Shown: positions 13,258 to 26,006, counted from the first letter of the stretch. The stretch: 59,080 nucleotides of DNA from Saccoglossus kowalevskii (GCF_000003605.2 NW_003134352.1:365465-424544), one strand, 5' to 3'. Translations and numbers: made by a program. The notes: generated by a model from the letters alone, not told the origin.

Positions 13258-13441
13258 TACCGTAAAATCTGTATTAGAAGCCGCATTCCTAATAGAAGCC
13301 GCACCCATTCTTTTTGAACAATTGAGACCTAAACATTCACCATTTCTCATATATGTAGATGCTCTAATAGAAGCCGCATCCCCTCTGTTGCATTGTACCA
13401 TTTTATTAGAAGCCGCGGCTTTTAATACAGATTTTACAGTA
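13258..13441 (+). mobile_element. MITE family C, copy 2
   Basis: 184 bp. The left end TACCGTAAAATCTGTATTAG and the right end, which reads TACTGTAAAATCTGTATTAA on the other strand, are inverted repeats over about 27 bases. The word TAATAGAAGCCGCA occurs four times forward, and its inverse GCGGCTT once next to the right end. Its 88-codon open frame is a by-product of the absence of stops in the word. Confidence 0.85.
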
Positions 13442-14423
13442 TTACTGATAATTTGTTTTTACAAAACAAACAAACCACTTTGTCGGGAATACTGACAAAC
13501 TTGAAAATGGGATTGTTGAGAAAATGAGGCACAGCATCTTTCACAACATTCGCCCGTCATGAATTTGTGGAAATTGATCATGGCAAAAGTGGTTTACTGC
13601 TCCTTATATAACAGTAGTTAAAAGTGACGACAGACAATGAATATGTTTCAATTACAACCATATAACATACAACACTAACCTTACATGACCTCTCCATCGT
13701 TAACCCTCACCCCCTATCAATGACTGGTCTTCCTAGTGCCCTCTAATTAGAGTTAGTATTGAAATGAGAAGCTTGAAAGTTCCCAATTTGTCAGCGAAAT
13801 ATTAATTTTGAAAAACTACTTTATTAATATCTATACTTGTAATGTAGACAGCAGTCTGGGAATGTCTGTCTCATTGCTATTTGATGTCTTTATTTGTATA
13901 TCGTCATGCAGTTACAAATCACTCTCAGATCAGCTCTGTAGCTCAACTAAATGAAGTCACGTCAAACAATAAAAGTTCCAGTTAAAACAAAATTCACATT
14001 TCCATATTTGTTCTATTTGAAGCACATCTACAAACAAAGGCCACATGAAATAAGAATTGCGTTTATTGTAAACTGAATCAATGAAATATGACATAAATCC
14101 CTCTGTTGTCATCAGAGCTTCGTAAGCATGAGACAATCACTTCTCCAGACAATGGTAGATTTTAATTCTACAAAGAATTCCTATATTTTTGCAACCATAT
14201 TCAGTCACATGCGATTCATTCTGATAAGTACTGCAACTTAAAAAATGAAGGCATGTCTAACTAAATAAAAACCCTGTGTGTTTGTATTCCTGAGATTTTA
14301 CAAAAACGAATTGTTGATTTTGCAGTGAAAAAGCATTTGCTTTTTAATCACCATGCCCTACATTTGAGTGTCTTCAAAGTTTTCTCATTTTTTTCATTTG
14401 CATATTTTGAAGCCTTAGTATAG
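13442..14423. other. Non-coding spacer
   Basis: No exon or repeat is recognised; AT-rich sequence. Confidence 0.45.
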
Positions 14424-14757
14424 CAATATTGACTTCAGTGTACTCATACAGCTGTTACTCATGGATTTCCACTGACATTGACCGTAATTTCATTTGCAAG
14501 TTTCAATATTGACCACTGAGTGATCATACAGCTGTTACTCATGGATTTCCACTGACATTGACCGTAATTTCATTTGCAAGTTTCAATATTGACCACTGAG
14601 TGATCATATAGCTAATACTCATAGAATTTCACTGACATTGACCGTAATTTCATTTGCAAGTTTCAATACTGACCACTGAGTGATCATACAGCTGTTACTC
14701 ATGGATTTCCACTGACATTGACCATAATTTCATTTGCAAATTGCAATATTGACCACA
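14424..14757. repeat. Tandem repeat, 80-bp unit x about 4
   Basis: Four head-to-tail copies with an exact 80-bp period: CAGCTGTTACTC or its variant recurs at about 14449, 14529, 14609 and 14689. The units differ by a few substitutions, and the third has AGCTAATACTC and a one-base insertion/deletion pair. Each unit carries GAGTGATCATA and CATTGACCGTAATTTC. It is non-coding. Confidence 0.92.
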
Positions 14758-17700
14758 AAGTACTTGTATAAATACTAGTACTGTAATAGATTTCTACCAA
14801 AATCGACCATACTCAGAGGAATGATTGATTTTACTAGAAATTACCGATCTTGTTTGCCGTAAACTGTACTTCTGATATATATCGAATACTTAAAAGATAC
14901 ATGTAATAAAACAAGATGATTTTTCAGCTTTAGGATGATTATCAGTTGAATCAACTGTGATATCATCTTCAGATAAATCTACAAAGTCAGTGATAATAGC
15001 ACTTATAGCTATGATTATTGTAAGCTGATTTGTTTTCTAAAATACCCTTTACTCTGTAAACTAAATTTTCCGTTATTGTGAACCGTTAATTCTTCGTAAT
15101 TGAGAACGCTTATGATTTTGAACTGTTGCGAAATTCATAAAAATTAAAACATACGTTTTTGTAAGCTTTAATAAACGATTTCAATGCTATTTATTTTGTT
15201 ATACCATGGTTACGAATATGGCTAGGGTTAGTCATTGAACACGGGAGATGCGAATCACAAAAATATGTTTCGCCTCCAGCTTGAGATAATATATGAAGGT
15301 TACCATGGAAATGAGATGAAGTGTCTATTCATTTTGTTATGTTTTAGTCATTCTATTATAACCATGTATTCTTTTCATAATAGTCAAATTTAATTTAGTA
15401 ATTTTAGATGTATGTAATTTTCTTTGTGTTTTCGTTTTAATGGTTTTTTGCTTGACCTGTCGGCGAAATTAAATGATCTGAAAATTTTGTATTTTGTGAC
15501 CTTTCTATGCCGGAGTAGCAAACTGTTGTTGTTTTTTCAGGGACAATAAAGGTGAAAGCACACTTGAAAATTTGCTAACAATTGGTTGCAATTGCATCAC
15601 AGTTTTCAGAATTTGAAAGTATTTGTTGAACTCTACTCAATATTAGTGTATAGTAAAAATAATGTTGTGCACAAAGAAAGATTTAGTTATTAGTGACTTT
15701 GAGTCATCATCAAAAAAAGAAAAGAAAAGAAAACCCTTTAACTATGGCCAAGCATGAAATATAATCTTGATAATTGTTTGAATTCACTCGCATTGTTTCT
15801 TAATACTATACTGGTCGTAGCTGGTTTTCCAAAAACTGGTTGGTATTAATATGTAAACTTGTGTGGTCTTCTGTATACCATGCGTAGTTCTGACGAGAGG
15901 AGAGGGTCGCTTTAAACATTTGCTTTTTGCCAGTAAACAAATATCACCCAATAATTTAAATGGTTAATCCTGAAATATTGGTAGTGCTATTTTGTTTTAT
16001 AAATAGTAATTAAACTGATCTCTTTAATGCAGATAATTCGACGCCTTGCAGCCAGAATACAAATCTAGTTCATACAGGAAATTCAGCTGACATGCACGAT
16101 TAGTTACAAACTCGTGTCATAATACGATAAAGAAAAATCTTGTCTCAAAATGTAAAAAAAAAAAAAAAACTGTTTTAATGCTAACTTGAAAATAAAATAT
16201 AATTTTTTTAATTTTACTTGTTTAATTTAATATATTTCTGCTTCACAGTATTGCAATATAATATTTTAATTGTAATAAAAAAAATGAAAAAAAAAAAGCG
16301 GACAATGTAAATGGTTATTAAATTTAAATAAAGTGAATTTAAGAATTTTGATATAGAGGAAAATAAGTCATCTGTGTTTTATTGCTTTATGTGTCAGTTA
16401 TCTTGCATTGTTTTTAAATATATTCTATTTAGTACATATTAACTTTTTGATTAGCTATACAAAAAAAAAAAAACAATACAACAAAGAACAATACAAAAAA
16501 AGGTCAAATTTGCTTGGTTGTTTTAATAACAAAAGAAGTTGAATTATCTTGGCATGGTGGAAAATTCATCAGAGCTTTTGAGATTAATTATTTTATTGCA
16601 CTAGGTGTCAGCTATCTGGCTTTGTTTTTGTATTATATATTATTCAGTACATTCATATTTAATTTGTCATACTGTACAATACATTTATAAAAAACATTTG
16701 CATTATTTTCGGTATTAATTTGGTGGGGCATATTATTTTCTTACCTCATTTTGCTAGTTGTACAGCAATACTAGTACTTTATATACATTTACTATATATA
16801 CATATATTTAATTTGATGTACATTGGGACCAGTAAAATGCTATTGTTTATTTTTCTGTGTTTTGTCTTCATACTGTGAAAATTTCAGGAAGCGAGTACTT
16901 CCGTCACCATCTTTCCATGGCTTTACTAATTCATCGTCATTAAAACGTCAATACTTTGTGCATTGGCACCCTGCACACTCCAAAGTGCACGGCTGTCAAA
17001 CGAGAAGGATATTCATGTGAAATTAGCATAATTTATTGTTATTATGTGAGTGTATCTATTGTTGCCTGTGATCTGCAGTGCCTGCTTGCATGTGTCTGTA
17101 TCACTCAGTGAAATGGACAAAAGGTAGTGGAGTTCCGAATAACATGTGAAATTTACCGTATATCTGGAGGTACGTGATGTTGCGCTTGTTTGGCGTACTT
17201 ACATTGTGCGGTGATGAAAGGGGAGGGTGCACAGCCTTTATGGGATGTGTGTCACGTTGTTGCTGCGGCATGGTGGAACACCAAAGCATATTTGTATCCA
17301 TGGAAATGACAGATTGTCGGGTCATGCCATTCATATCTGTCGCTGAGACAGATTGTAGTATTTTTTACTGTTTCACATACATGCTTGGATGTTTATTTCG
17401 TATTGCTCTATAATATTATTTTCAGTTATTTTCTGGGTGCATGATCAAAAACCAATGATATTCTCCTGGGATTTGATCACCCCTTGGCAAGGCAGTTATT
17501 TGCATTTTTTGTGCATCCACAGTAAATGTACACTGTTGTGTTGCAATTATTAATTTAATTTTTTCATTTATTTTATGACCATTTTAGAGTGTTGCACACG
17601 TATATTTATTTCCAGAATTTTTTTTAATGTTTAATGTTAAGTCATCTTGTGTCATCATTTTGAAAATGTTGATTCAAACCTGTAACCAAATTGGAAATTA

Positions 17701-19035
17701 CAGTATGTCACATTGTTCTAAAAATACCCCAAAAATTATGTAAAATGTGCAAAATGTCACACTTAAACTTTGGTGGAAAATTTTGGCGTTCAAATTACAT
17801 CACCATTGTCAATTTGTATTTAATATTTGCTTTATTGAGCTTCAGTATGTAAAACCAGTTACATGGCTAGGGGGTACCCAAACTGAAGATAAATACCTAC
17901 CAAGCAGGCTGCCTCCGAGCATTTCAAAATTGTTAACCAAAAGTCAAAGCGAGATTACCAGGTAAACTATTAGGAAAGATGAAAAAATTGTATTCCAAAT
18001 TTTTGAGATAAAAACTGGTTGAAATCCAGGACAGACTTAATTTTGATTTGAACACTGTGGTTTTGTGTTTCGAGATTAGAATCCAGGTATTCTCTGATTC
18101 CAGGGATTTGAGATTGGCTGCCTGCCTGACTTGCAGTGACCACTAATAGCATTAGAAATGCAGTCGTTCTTATGTAACACAGCACATGCACTCAACACAC
18201 ATTCAAAACTGGGGGTGGACCGATTTCTGGAAAACAAAAATCGCAGCACCTGAAAAAGAAAAAAATAACCCTGACAGCTCATAATGAAAGAAAAAAGATT
18301 GAAATTAAAAATTAAAAAGAAAAATTGTAGGCAGGTGCATTTGAATAAAAAAAAAATCTACCTAAAAAATAACTCATTTCATGTGTACAAGTTCCTACTC
18401 TGCTACAGAAACACTGTAGAACTAACTTTTAGATTATCCCATGTGTAAGTGTGACCAGTTTACCCACTAACTTCTATTGCATTCAAGGTGAGATTATAGG
18501 AAATTTACAAAGAAATTCTATAAAAATGCATAAAAATGTTCAAAATTTTGAACTAAAATTTAGACGGGAAAGGATAAAATGTTTAAAGAGTTAGCCAGAA
18601 AGCCTAGAAGCATGAGGGGTACAAACAAAAACAATCAGAATTTGGAAGTACTTTCTCATAGCAAAGATTTTAATTGTAGAAATTGCACAAAAAGTCTTCT
18701 TTTGTCAATAGAAAGCTTTGTTTGTTTTTCTGGATGTCTAAAAATGAATGATGTTCCAACTGTGTTGTCTGTGTTAGAATAATCGTTATGTTAATAGGAT
18801 AATTATCAAAATCAGGACATTTAAACAATGAAAGGAATGCTATGGTAACTATCAATTTAGAATTAATTTCACATTTTGCAGTATGTGATTGAAACCACAT
18901 GCACTAAAATGAGCAGCTAATTCAACAATCTGTAATCACTTTAAAAGAACTGCTGATACAGGACAATAATGTGTTCTTATTTTTGCTGGTATGTACAATC
19001 ACAACTATTACGAGGTACACTTTTATTTTTACCGG
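14758..19035. other. Non-coding region
   Basis: No exon is recognised. The sequence is AT-rich with many A-runs (for example 16153-16169, 16459-16472). Several open frames of 65-79 codons match no domain. Confidence 0.45.
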
Positions 19036-19229
19036 TACTGTGGAATACTTTATTTTCGCTGGAATTAATTCTCGCTGAAAAGGCTTTTTGGGGGTTTTGC
19101 TTAGAATTTAATTTCATTGATTTTTCATGAGTTTAATGTGAAATATAGGAAAAAAGTATATTCACTGGATTTTATTTTCACGGAATCATTCCTTCAGCGA
19201 AAATAGCGAAAATAAAGTATTCTACAGTA
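19036..19229 (+). mobile_element. MITE family A, copy 3
   Basis: About 194 bp from TACTGTGGAATAC to GTATTCTACAGTA, well conserved, but lacking the AAATTCCAAGCG segment near the right end. It is non-coding. Confidence 0.87.
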
Positions 19230-20399
19230 TTATGTTATTTGGCTGCTGTGTACTTTATAAGCATTTGTTGTCGCGCTGTATCCTGATCGATATAGCAATG
19301 TCTGCAATGAGTGTAAAATACATGTTTGTTTACATGAAATTCAAACATGTACTGTGCTGCGCAATGATCAGCACCCTTAAAGCTTCTTTGGATCTTTGTG
19401 AAAAAAAAAAACATATTAGTATTAGTATTTTGTCAATTGACATACATGTGTACTGGAAATCGTAATACAAATATTCAGTATATCATATTTTGAGAGATTG
19501 CTTGCAACAATAAGATATCAAGAAAGTACCTGTTTTGTTTTTATTCAGAAAGATATGTTACTCCCTGTCTAATCTTAACTGATACCCTAGGATTATTCTT
19601 TCTCACAATTCGCTAAAAATGTGTGTTTTTGAAATTCTAAAATTTGGCAATATACTATAAACCGATATAGATCTGTGAATCAAAGAAAATGTAAAATTTT
19701 GAGTCGGCGTCGATTTCACATTTGTTACGAGTATGCCTGTATTAAAAAATAAGAATTTACAATAACTTTCACAAAATCTTGTCCGACTATGAATCCCACA
19801 AAGTCATCAAATTGTAAGTATTCCTAACAGTGATAATTAAACTTGTAATATCACAGCAGATTGAAATTTCAAGGTACATATTTTGCAACATAGTGAATCC
19901 ACATATCTGAACAGCTATGAAACTGATAGTGGACGATGGTATAACAGTAATACAAATTATCTACCATATAATAAATGCAAATATTAAATTGCATAACTTA
20001 TTTTCCTCACAGAACCACTTCTGTAATTTACGTGTGTGTGGTACTACTAGTAATAGAGCAAGTACTATCCTCACTTCTATTAGAGATATATGCTTTCAAA
20101 ATTACCAATTATCCTCAAGTTTACTTTATGTCATCATTGACTGTTATCCAAAATAATAGTCTGGAATACAATTTTATACAAGAACTAAGAGCCTGGGAAA
20201 ATTGTCAAATTCATGATGAATATTTTTAGTCACTGTTTTTAATGGTGTTGTGGTGTTAATGACCTCTATTGAACTTTTGAACTTGAGCCATCTGTTAACC
20301 AGTGCAGCGTTTCTGTTGTCATTTTTTTTTTTAGCTATGGCCTTTTGTTTTTCTAATAGTTAAACATAAACTTCACTAACCCACCAGCCCCTGACTATC
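19230..20399. other. Non-coding spacer
   Basis: No exon or repeat is recognised; AT-rich sequence with open frames of 77-84 codons that match nothing. Confidence 0.45.
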
Positions 20400-20560
20400 T
20401 ACTGCAGAATACTTTATTTTCTCAGTGAAAATAAAATCCAGTGAATGTTTTTTTCCTATATTTTACATCTTGTCAAAATTAGTGAAGTTAAACTCCATAC
20501 AAAAACACCAAAAATGTCTTTTCATTGAAAATGAATTCCAGCTAAAGTATATTTACAGTA
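20400..20560 (-). mobile_element. MITE family A, copy 4 (inverted)
   Basis: About 161 bp from TACTGCAGAATAC to GTATATTTACAGTA, in reverse orientation and with the GGAATCATCC segment deleted. It is non-coding. Confidence 0.8.
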
Positions 20561-21758
20561 TTGGTACTCCACTCCAATTAAAGACAGGTGTATATTTGTT
20601 TATTTATGAAGTCAGCTGACTCAGACAATAGAATTGCAAGTGCTTGTCAACAATAGGAGGCTGTGTATTGACACCTTGGTGTGATTCTTTGTTCTCAACT
20701 TGGCTTGAGTTATTCTTTCAATTACACCACTCAATTAACTCTGACATTGGCACCAGGGTGTGATGCCTTCCTGTATGTATGTATGTGGGTGTTCAGTAAT
20801 CTTGTTTCCTGTTTAAGGTGAGACGTTTGGATTGTGTACACGGTCCTACTGGTTCTAGACATGGTTTTGGTTTTTACTTTATTTCTAATCATGCATAGAG
20901 CTTTGTGACTATTCATGAATCTTTTATTTGAAGTCTCCTTTGTCTGAACTTGTGTGTGCCCTGGTATTGACATATACATAACATATATGTCACAAGTCAA
21001 TGTATTATCTGATATAAATCCTCTGATCAATGCAATATATGTATACATGTGTTTTCTTACAAGTTCTCATGGGGGTTATTTGCAGCAACATTGTTGCTGC
21101 TGATCTCAATAAGGTCTAAATATATATTATTCCATGCTAACATTAGACACCTAATTTCCAATCTGTTTATCTGTGAATACTATTAACTGTTAATTTCTTA
21201 TCCCAACTTAAAATTACAGTAATTCCACTTTGTATGATCTGCAGAAAGCTTCCCACTGACCCTGTACACTTTGTAAAATCCTAAAATCAAATTCAGAAGA
21301 CTTAAAGGAAGCCATACAAACAGTCAAAATGTACACCTGCAAATAACCTTGAATGGTTACAGCAATGAAAATTATTTGATTTGGAGATTAGACACCGTGA
21401 CCTTCTTTCTGTCAAGTTCAGGTGGTTGCCAACAATACTGTAATTGTCTATGGTGCCGGCTATATATTTCATGTATTGTAGCCGAAGTAACTGATTACCA
21501 GTAAATATCATTCCCCATGGTGATCTGAATGATCAGAGCATTTTCTGCTTATATCGGTAATATAAAGTGGGAATGTAACTTTCAAATCACTGCATATGAC
21601 AGTCTGATTTTAGGATCCAAGTGAAATCTTCACTGCTATAGTGCTACAATATTTTGTCATTTGCCTGATTCTCTGACTTTATGATTAGAACATTGGGGCT
21701 ATTACCAGAGGCCAATTTTTTTCTAGTCATTCAAATCATGGACCATATTTAAATTAAA
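20561..21758. other. Non-coding spacer
   Basis: No exon or repeat is recognised. Confidence 0.45.
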
Positions 21759-21971
21759 TACTGTAGAATACTTTATTTTCGCTATGAATTTATGTTTGCT
21801 ATTTTCGCTGAAGGGATGATTCCGTGAAAATAAAATCCAGCGAATATACTTTTTTTTCCTATATTTAACATTAAACTCATCAAAAATCAGTGAAAATAAA
21901 TTCCAAGCAAAACGCCCAAAAAGCCTTTTCAGCGAAAATTAATTCCAGCGAAAATAAAGTATTCCACAGTA
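21759..21971 (-). mobile_element. MITE family A, copy 5 (inverted)
   Basis: 213 bp from TACTGTAGAATAC to GTATTCCACAGTA, full length and well conserved in reverse orientation. Its interior aligns end to end with the reverse complement of the copy at 49722. Confidence 0.88.
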
Positions 21972-22289
21972 TATCATGTTTGCTCTGGTGCACAGTAAAA
22001 ATGGCATATCGAGTGGATATAAATTACACAGGAAATAACACAGGTAATGGCACAGTGAAAATGGCTGAGGCAGTAATAATGGCACACTGTCCTTTATGGT
22101 AAATGCATGGTTTTTTTCTATTTATTTCCTTATAACTCATACATTACTAACACAGCATATTTACGGTATATTTATTTACTTATAACCTGTAACATGTGAA
22201 CAATAATTTATTAGTATATGAATTATGTGACATAGATTTACTAGTAAATATTATAAATAGTTGCGACCGAAAGTGTTGTGGCCATAATG

Positions 22290-22912
22290 GTGATTTCACG
22301 GAGCAAGTTCATGATGTGACTGAGCAAGTTCATGATGTCACTGAGCAAGTTCATGATGTCACTGAGCAAGTTCATGATGTCACTGAGTAAGTTCATGATG
22401 TCACTGAGCAAGTTTGTGATGTCACTGAGCGAGTTGGTAAAGTCACTGAGCAAGTTTGTGATGTCACTGAGCGAGTTGGTAAAGTCACTGAGCAAGTTTG
22501 TGATGTCACTGAGCGAGTTGGTAAAGTCACTGAGCAAGTTTGTGATGTCACTGAGCGAGTTGGTAAAGTCACTGAGCAAGTTTGTGATGTCACTGAGCAA
22601 GTTGGTAAAGTCACTGAGCAAGTTTGTGATGTCACTGAGCGAGTTGGTAAAGTCACTGAGCAAGTTTGTGATGTCACTGAGCAAGTTTGTGATGTCACTG
22701 ATGAGCAAGTTTGTGATGTCACTGATGAGCAAGTTTGTGATGTCACTGATGAGCGAGTTCGTGATGTCACTGATGAGCGAGTTCGTGATGTCACTGATGA
22801 GCAAATTCGTGATGTCACTGATGAGCAAGTTCGTGATGTCACTGATGAGCAAGTTCGTGATGTCACTGAGCAAGTTGGTGATGTCACTGAAAATGATAGT
22901 GATGCCACTGAC
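22290..22912. repeat. Minisatellite with 21-, 42- and 24-bp zones
   Basis: The array is built on GAGCAAGTTYRTGATGTCACT. From about 22301 to 22405 the unit is 21 bp. From about 22405 to 22660 it alternates two 21-bp types (CAAGTTTGTGATG and CGAGTTGGTAAAG), making a 42-bp higher-order unit repeated about five times. From about 22690 to 22870 a GAT insertion gives 24-bp units. All periods are multiples of three, so long open frames appear on both strands (195 codons +, 256 codons -). I treat it as non-coding. Confidence 0.93.
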
Positions 22913-23799
22913 CAAATAAGTTGCACTTATGAGGCTCAGATTTAACATACCTACTGTATTTGTTAAATTGCTAGTACACACATCTCCAATAGAAAAGCAT
23001 ATAAATCCCAAATCACATTTGTTGTATACAAAATCATTAAAATGTTACTTATTTTTACCTTAGAACATCTCCAATTACGTAAGTGTATGCACTGCTAATG
23101 GAGCAAATACGATAGTTACCGATATAATACCAATGATCCAGAGACTTTCACAGTGTATACGAGTAGTTTATTTTACTATGAGAACAAAATCTATGTAATA
23201 ACTCATTTCTTTCTCTGGCAGCTCCTTATTCTACGGCTAAGTGTTTAATTGTCATGTTTACTGCATTACATGAGTTCACAATAGTACATAATGAGGTGTG
23301 AAAAGTTACCAACTGAACTAACCCTCTCTACTGTTCATTTTCAGCTCCCATAAAGTTAGATCGAAAGTTGAAATGAGCTATAAAAGTAAATGTACCATGT
23401 CTAGATCAAATGTAGTGTGAGTGGGAACTCGTATTCTCTTGGGATGTCCCATGTATTCCTTGGTTGGCAGAATCTTTTGCTTTGATGTACTCAACTACGT
23501 GTACCGGTAGTAGAGACAAAACATATATATTATGTAAATTGTTAAAAAAAAAAATGTTTGGTAGAGGAGAAAAACAAATGTAATTGTTTACAACAATATT
23601 TTGAGAAAAAACAACAACAAAAACTTCAAAATATAAGCAGTGAATGAACTGAACCTTCTAGTTCTGGATTGTCATATCGTTTCTTGTGTTGTGCACTTAC
23701 TCACTCTCCATGCATTTTTCTTGCCATTTCCTCCCACAAAACTGAAAAAACAAAAACAAAATTTCAACATTTTGTTTAATGCTTATAATTGCTTTTCTG
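22913..23799. other. Non-coding spacer between arrays
   Basis: No exon is recognised. Part of it (about 22970-23125) resembles stretches at about 28405-28515 and 38990-39130 (TCTCCAATAG, AATGGAGCAAAT), perhaps an old dispersed repeat. Confidence 0.4.
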
Positions 23800-26006
23800 G
23801 TTTCTGAGTACTGTGTCATGTTTGACATGTGTTCTGGGTACTGTGTCATATTTGACATGTGTTCTGGGTACTGCGTCATATTTGACATGTGTTCTGGGTA
23901 CTGCGTCATATTTGACATGTTTTCTGGGTACTGCGTCATATTTGACATGTGTTCTGGGTACTGCGTCATATTTGACATGTGTTCTGGGTACTGCGTCATA
24001 TTTGACATGTGTTCTGGGTACTGCATCATATTTGACATGTTTTCTGGGTACTGCATCATATTTGACATGTGTTCTGGGTTATTGTGTCATATTTGACACG
24101 TGTTCTGGGTACTGCGTCATATTTCACATGTGTTCTTGGTACAGCGTCATATTTGACACATGTTCTGGGTACAGCGCCATATTTGACATGTGTTCTGGGT
24201 ACTGCGACATATTTGACATGTGTTCTGGGTACTGCATCATATTTGACATGTGTTCTGGGTACTGCATCATATTTGACATGTGTTCTGGGTACTGCGTCAT
24301 ATTTGACGTGTGTTCTGGGTACTCTGTCATGTTTGACATGGGTTCTGGGNNNNNNNNNNNNNNNNNNNNNNNNNNNNNNNNNNNNNNNNNNNNNNNNNNG
24401 TACTGCGTCATATTTCACATGTGTTCTTGGTACAGCGTCATATTTGACACATGTTCTGGGTACAGCGCCATATTTGACATGTGTTCTGGGTACTGCGACA
24501 TATTTGACATGTGTTCTGGGTACTGCATCATATTTGACATGTGTTCTGGGTACTGCATCATATTTGACATGTGTTCTGGGTACTGCGTCATATTTGACGT
24601 GTGTTCTGGGTACTCTGTCATGTTTGACATGGGTTCTGGGTACTGCGTCATATTTGACATGTGTTCTGGGTACTGCGTCATGTTTGATATTGTTTTTGAG
24701 TACTGTGTCATGTTTGACATGGGTTCTGGGTACTGTGTCATATTTGACATGTGTTCTGAGTGCTGCGTCATGTTTGATATGTGTTCTGGGTACTGCGTCA
24801 TGTTTGATATGTGTTCTGGGTACTGTGTCATGTTTGATATGGTTTCTGAGTACTGTGTCATGTTTGATATGGTTTCTGAGTACTGCGTCATGTTTGACAT
24901 GGGTTCTGGGTACTGTGTCATATTTGACATGGGTTCTGCGTCATATTTGACATGTGTTCTGGGTACTGCGTCATGTTTGATATGTGTTCTGGGTACTGTG
25001 TCATGTTTGACACGTGTTCTGGGTACTGCGTCATGTTTGATATGGGTTCTGGGTACTGTGTCATGTTTGACATGGGTTCTGAGTACTGTGTCATGTTTGA
25101 CATGGGTTCTGGGTACTGCGTCATATTTGACACATGTTCTGGGTACTGCGTCATATTTGACACATGTTCTGGGTACTGCGTCATATTTGACACATGTTCT
25201 GGGTACTGCGTCATGTTTGATATGGGTTCTGGGTACTGTGTCATATTTGACACGTGTTCTGGGTACTGCATCATATTTGATATGGGTTCTGGGTACTGTA
25301 TCATATTTGACACGTGTTCTGGGTACTGCGTCATATTTGACATGGGTTCTGGGTACTGCGTCATATTTGACACGTGTTCTGGGTACTGCATCATATTTGA
25401 CATGGGTTCTGGGTACTGCGTCATATTTGACATGTGTTTTGGGTACTGCGTCATATTTGACATGTGTTTTGGGTACTGTGTCATGTTTGACATGGTTTAT
25501 GGGTACTGTGTCATGTTTGACATGGTTTCTGGGTACTGTGTCATGTTTGACATGGTTTCTGGGTACTGCGTCATATTTGACATGTGTTTTGGGTACTGTG
25601 TCATGTTTGACATGGGTTCTGGGTACTGTGTCATATTTGATATGATTTCTGGGTACTGCGTCATATTTGATATGTGTTCTGGGTACTGCGTCATATTTGA
25701 CATGTGTTCTGGGTACTGCATCATATTTGATATGATTTCTGAGTACTGTGTCATGTTTGACATGGGTTCTGGGTACTGTGTCATATTTGATATGATTTCT
25801 GGGTACTGCGTCATATTTGACATGTGTTTTGGCTACTGTGTCATGTTTGACATGGTTTCTGGGTACTGTGTCATATTTGACATGGGTTCTGGGTACTGCG
25901 TCATATTTGACATGTGTTCTGGGTACTGCGTCATATTTGACATGTGTTCTGGGTACTGTCATATTTGACATGGGTTCTGGGTACTGCGTCATATTTGATT
26001 TAGGTT
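23800..26006. repeat. 30-bp minisatellite array, about 2.2 kb
   Basis: About 70 units of 30 bp with the consensus GGGTACTGCGTCATATTTGA plus CATGTGTTCT. Most variation is in transitions (GCG/GTG/GCA, ATATTT/ATGTTT, GACATG/GATATG) and in the GTGTTCT/GGGTTCT/GGTTTCT segment. Because 30 is divisible by three, open frames run for up to 618 codons on the + strand and 525 on the - strand. Indels that are not multiples of three at about 24078, 24940 and 25958 break every frame, which argues against coding. A 50-N gap interrupts it. Confidence 0.96.
24350..24399. other. Assembly gap (50 N)
   Basis: Exactly 50 N between two contigs inside the 30-bp array. The 241 bases before the gap (24109-24349) are the same as the 241 bases after it (24400-24640), so the gap is probably an unresolved overlap and not missing sequence of known size. 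Confidence 0.95.

Noticed and set aside
13229-13495. 88-codon open frame, similar to the one at 10187-10516, as a conserved small protein
   Set aside because: The similarity is wholly explained by the family C MITE; the frame reflects the iterated TAATAGAAGCCGCA word.
23789-25992. Very long open frames (618 codons +, 525 codons -) as protein-coding genes
   Set aside because: They arise because a stop-free 30-bp unit repeats with a period divisible by three; several frames are open at once, indels break each frame, and one frame runs through the N gap.
23800-26006. CRISPR array
   Set aside because: The 30-bp units are contiguous with no unique spacers, and the locus is eukaryotic.
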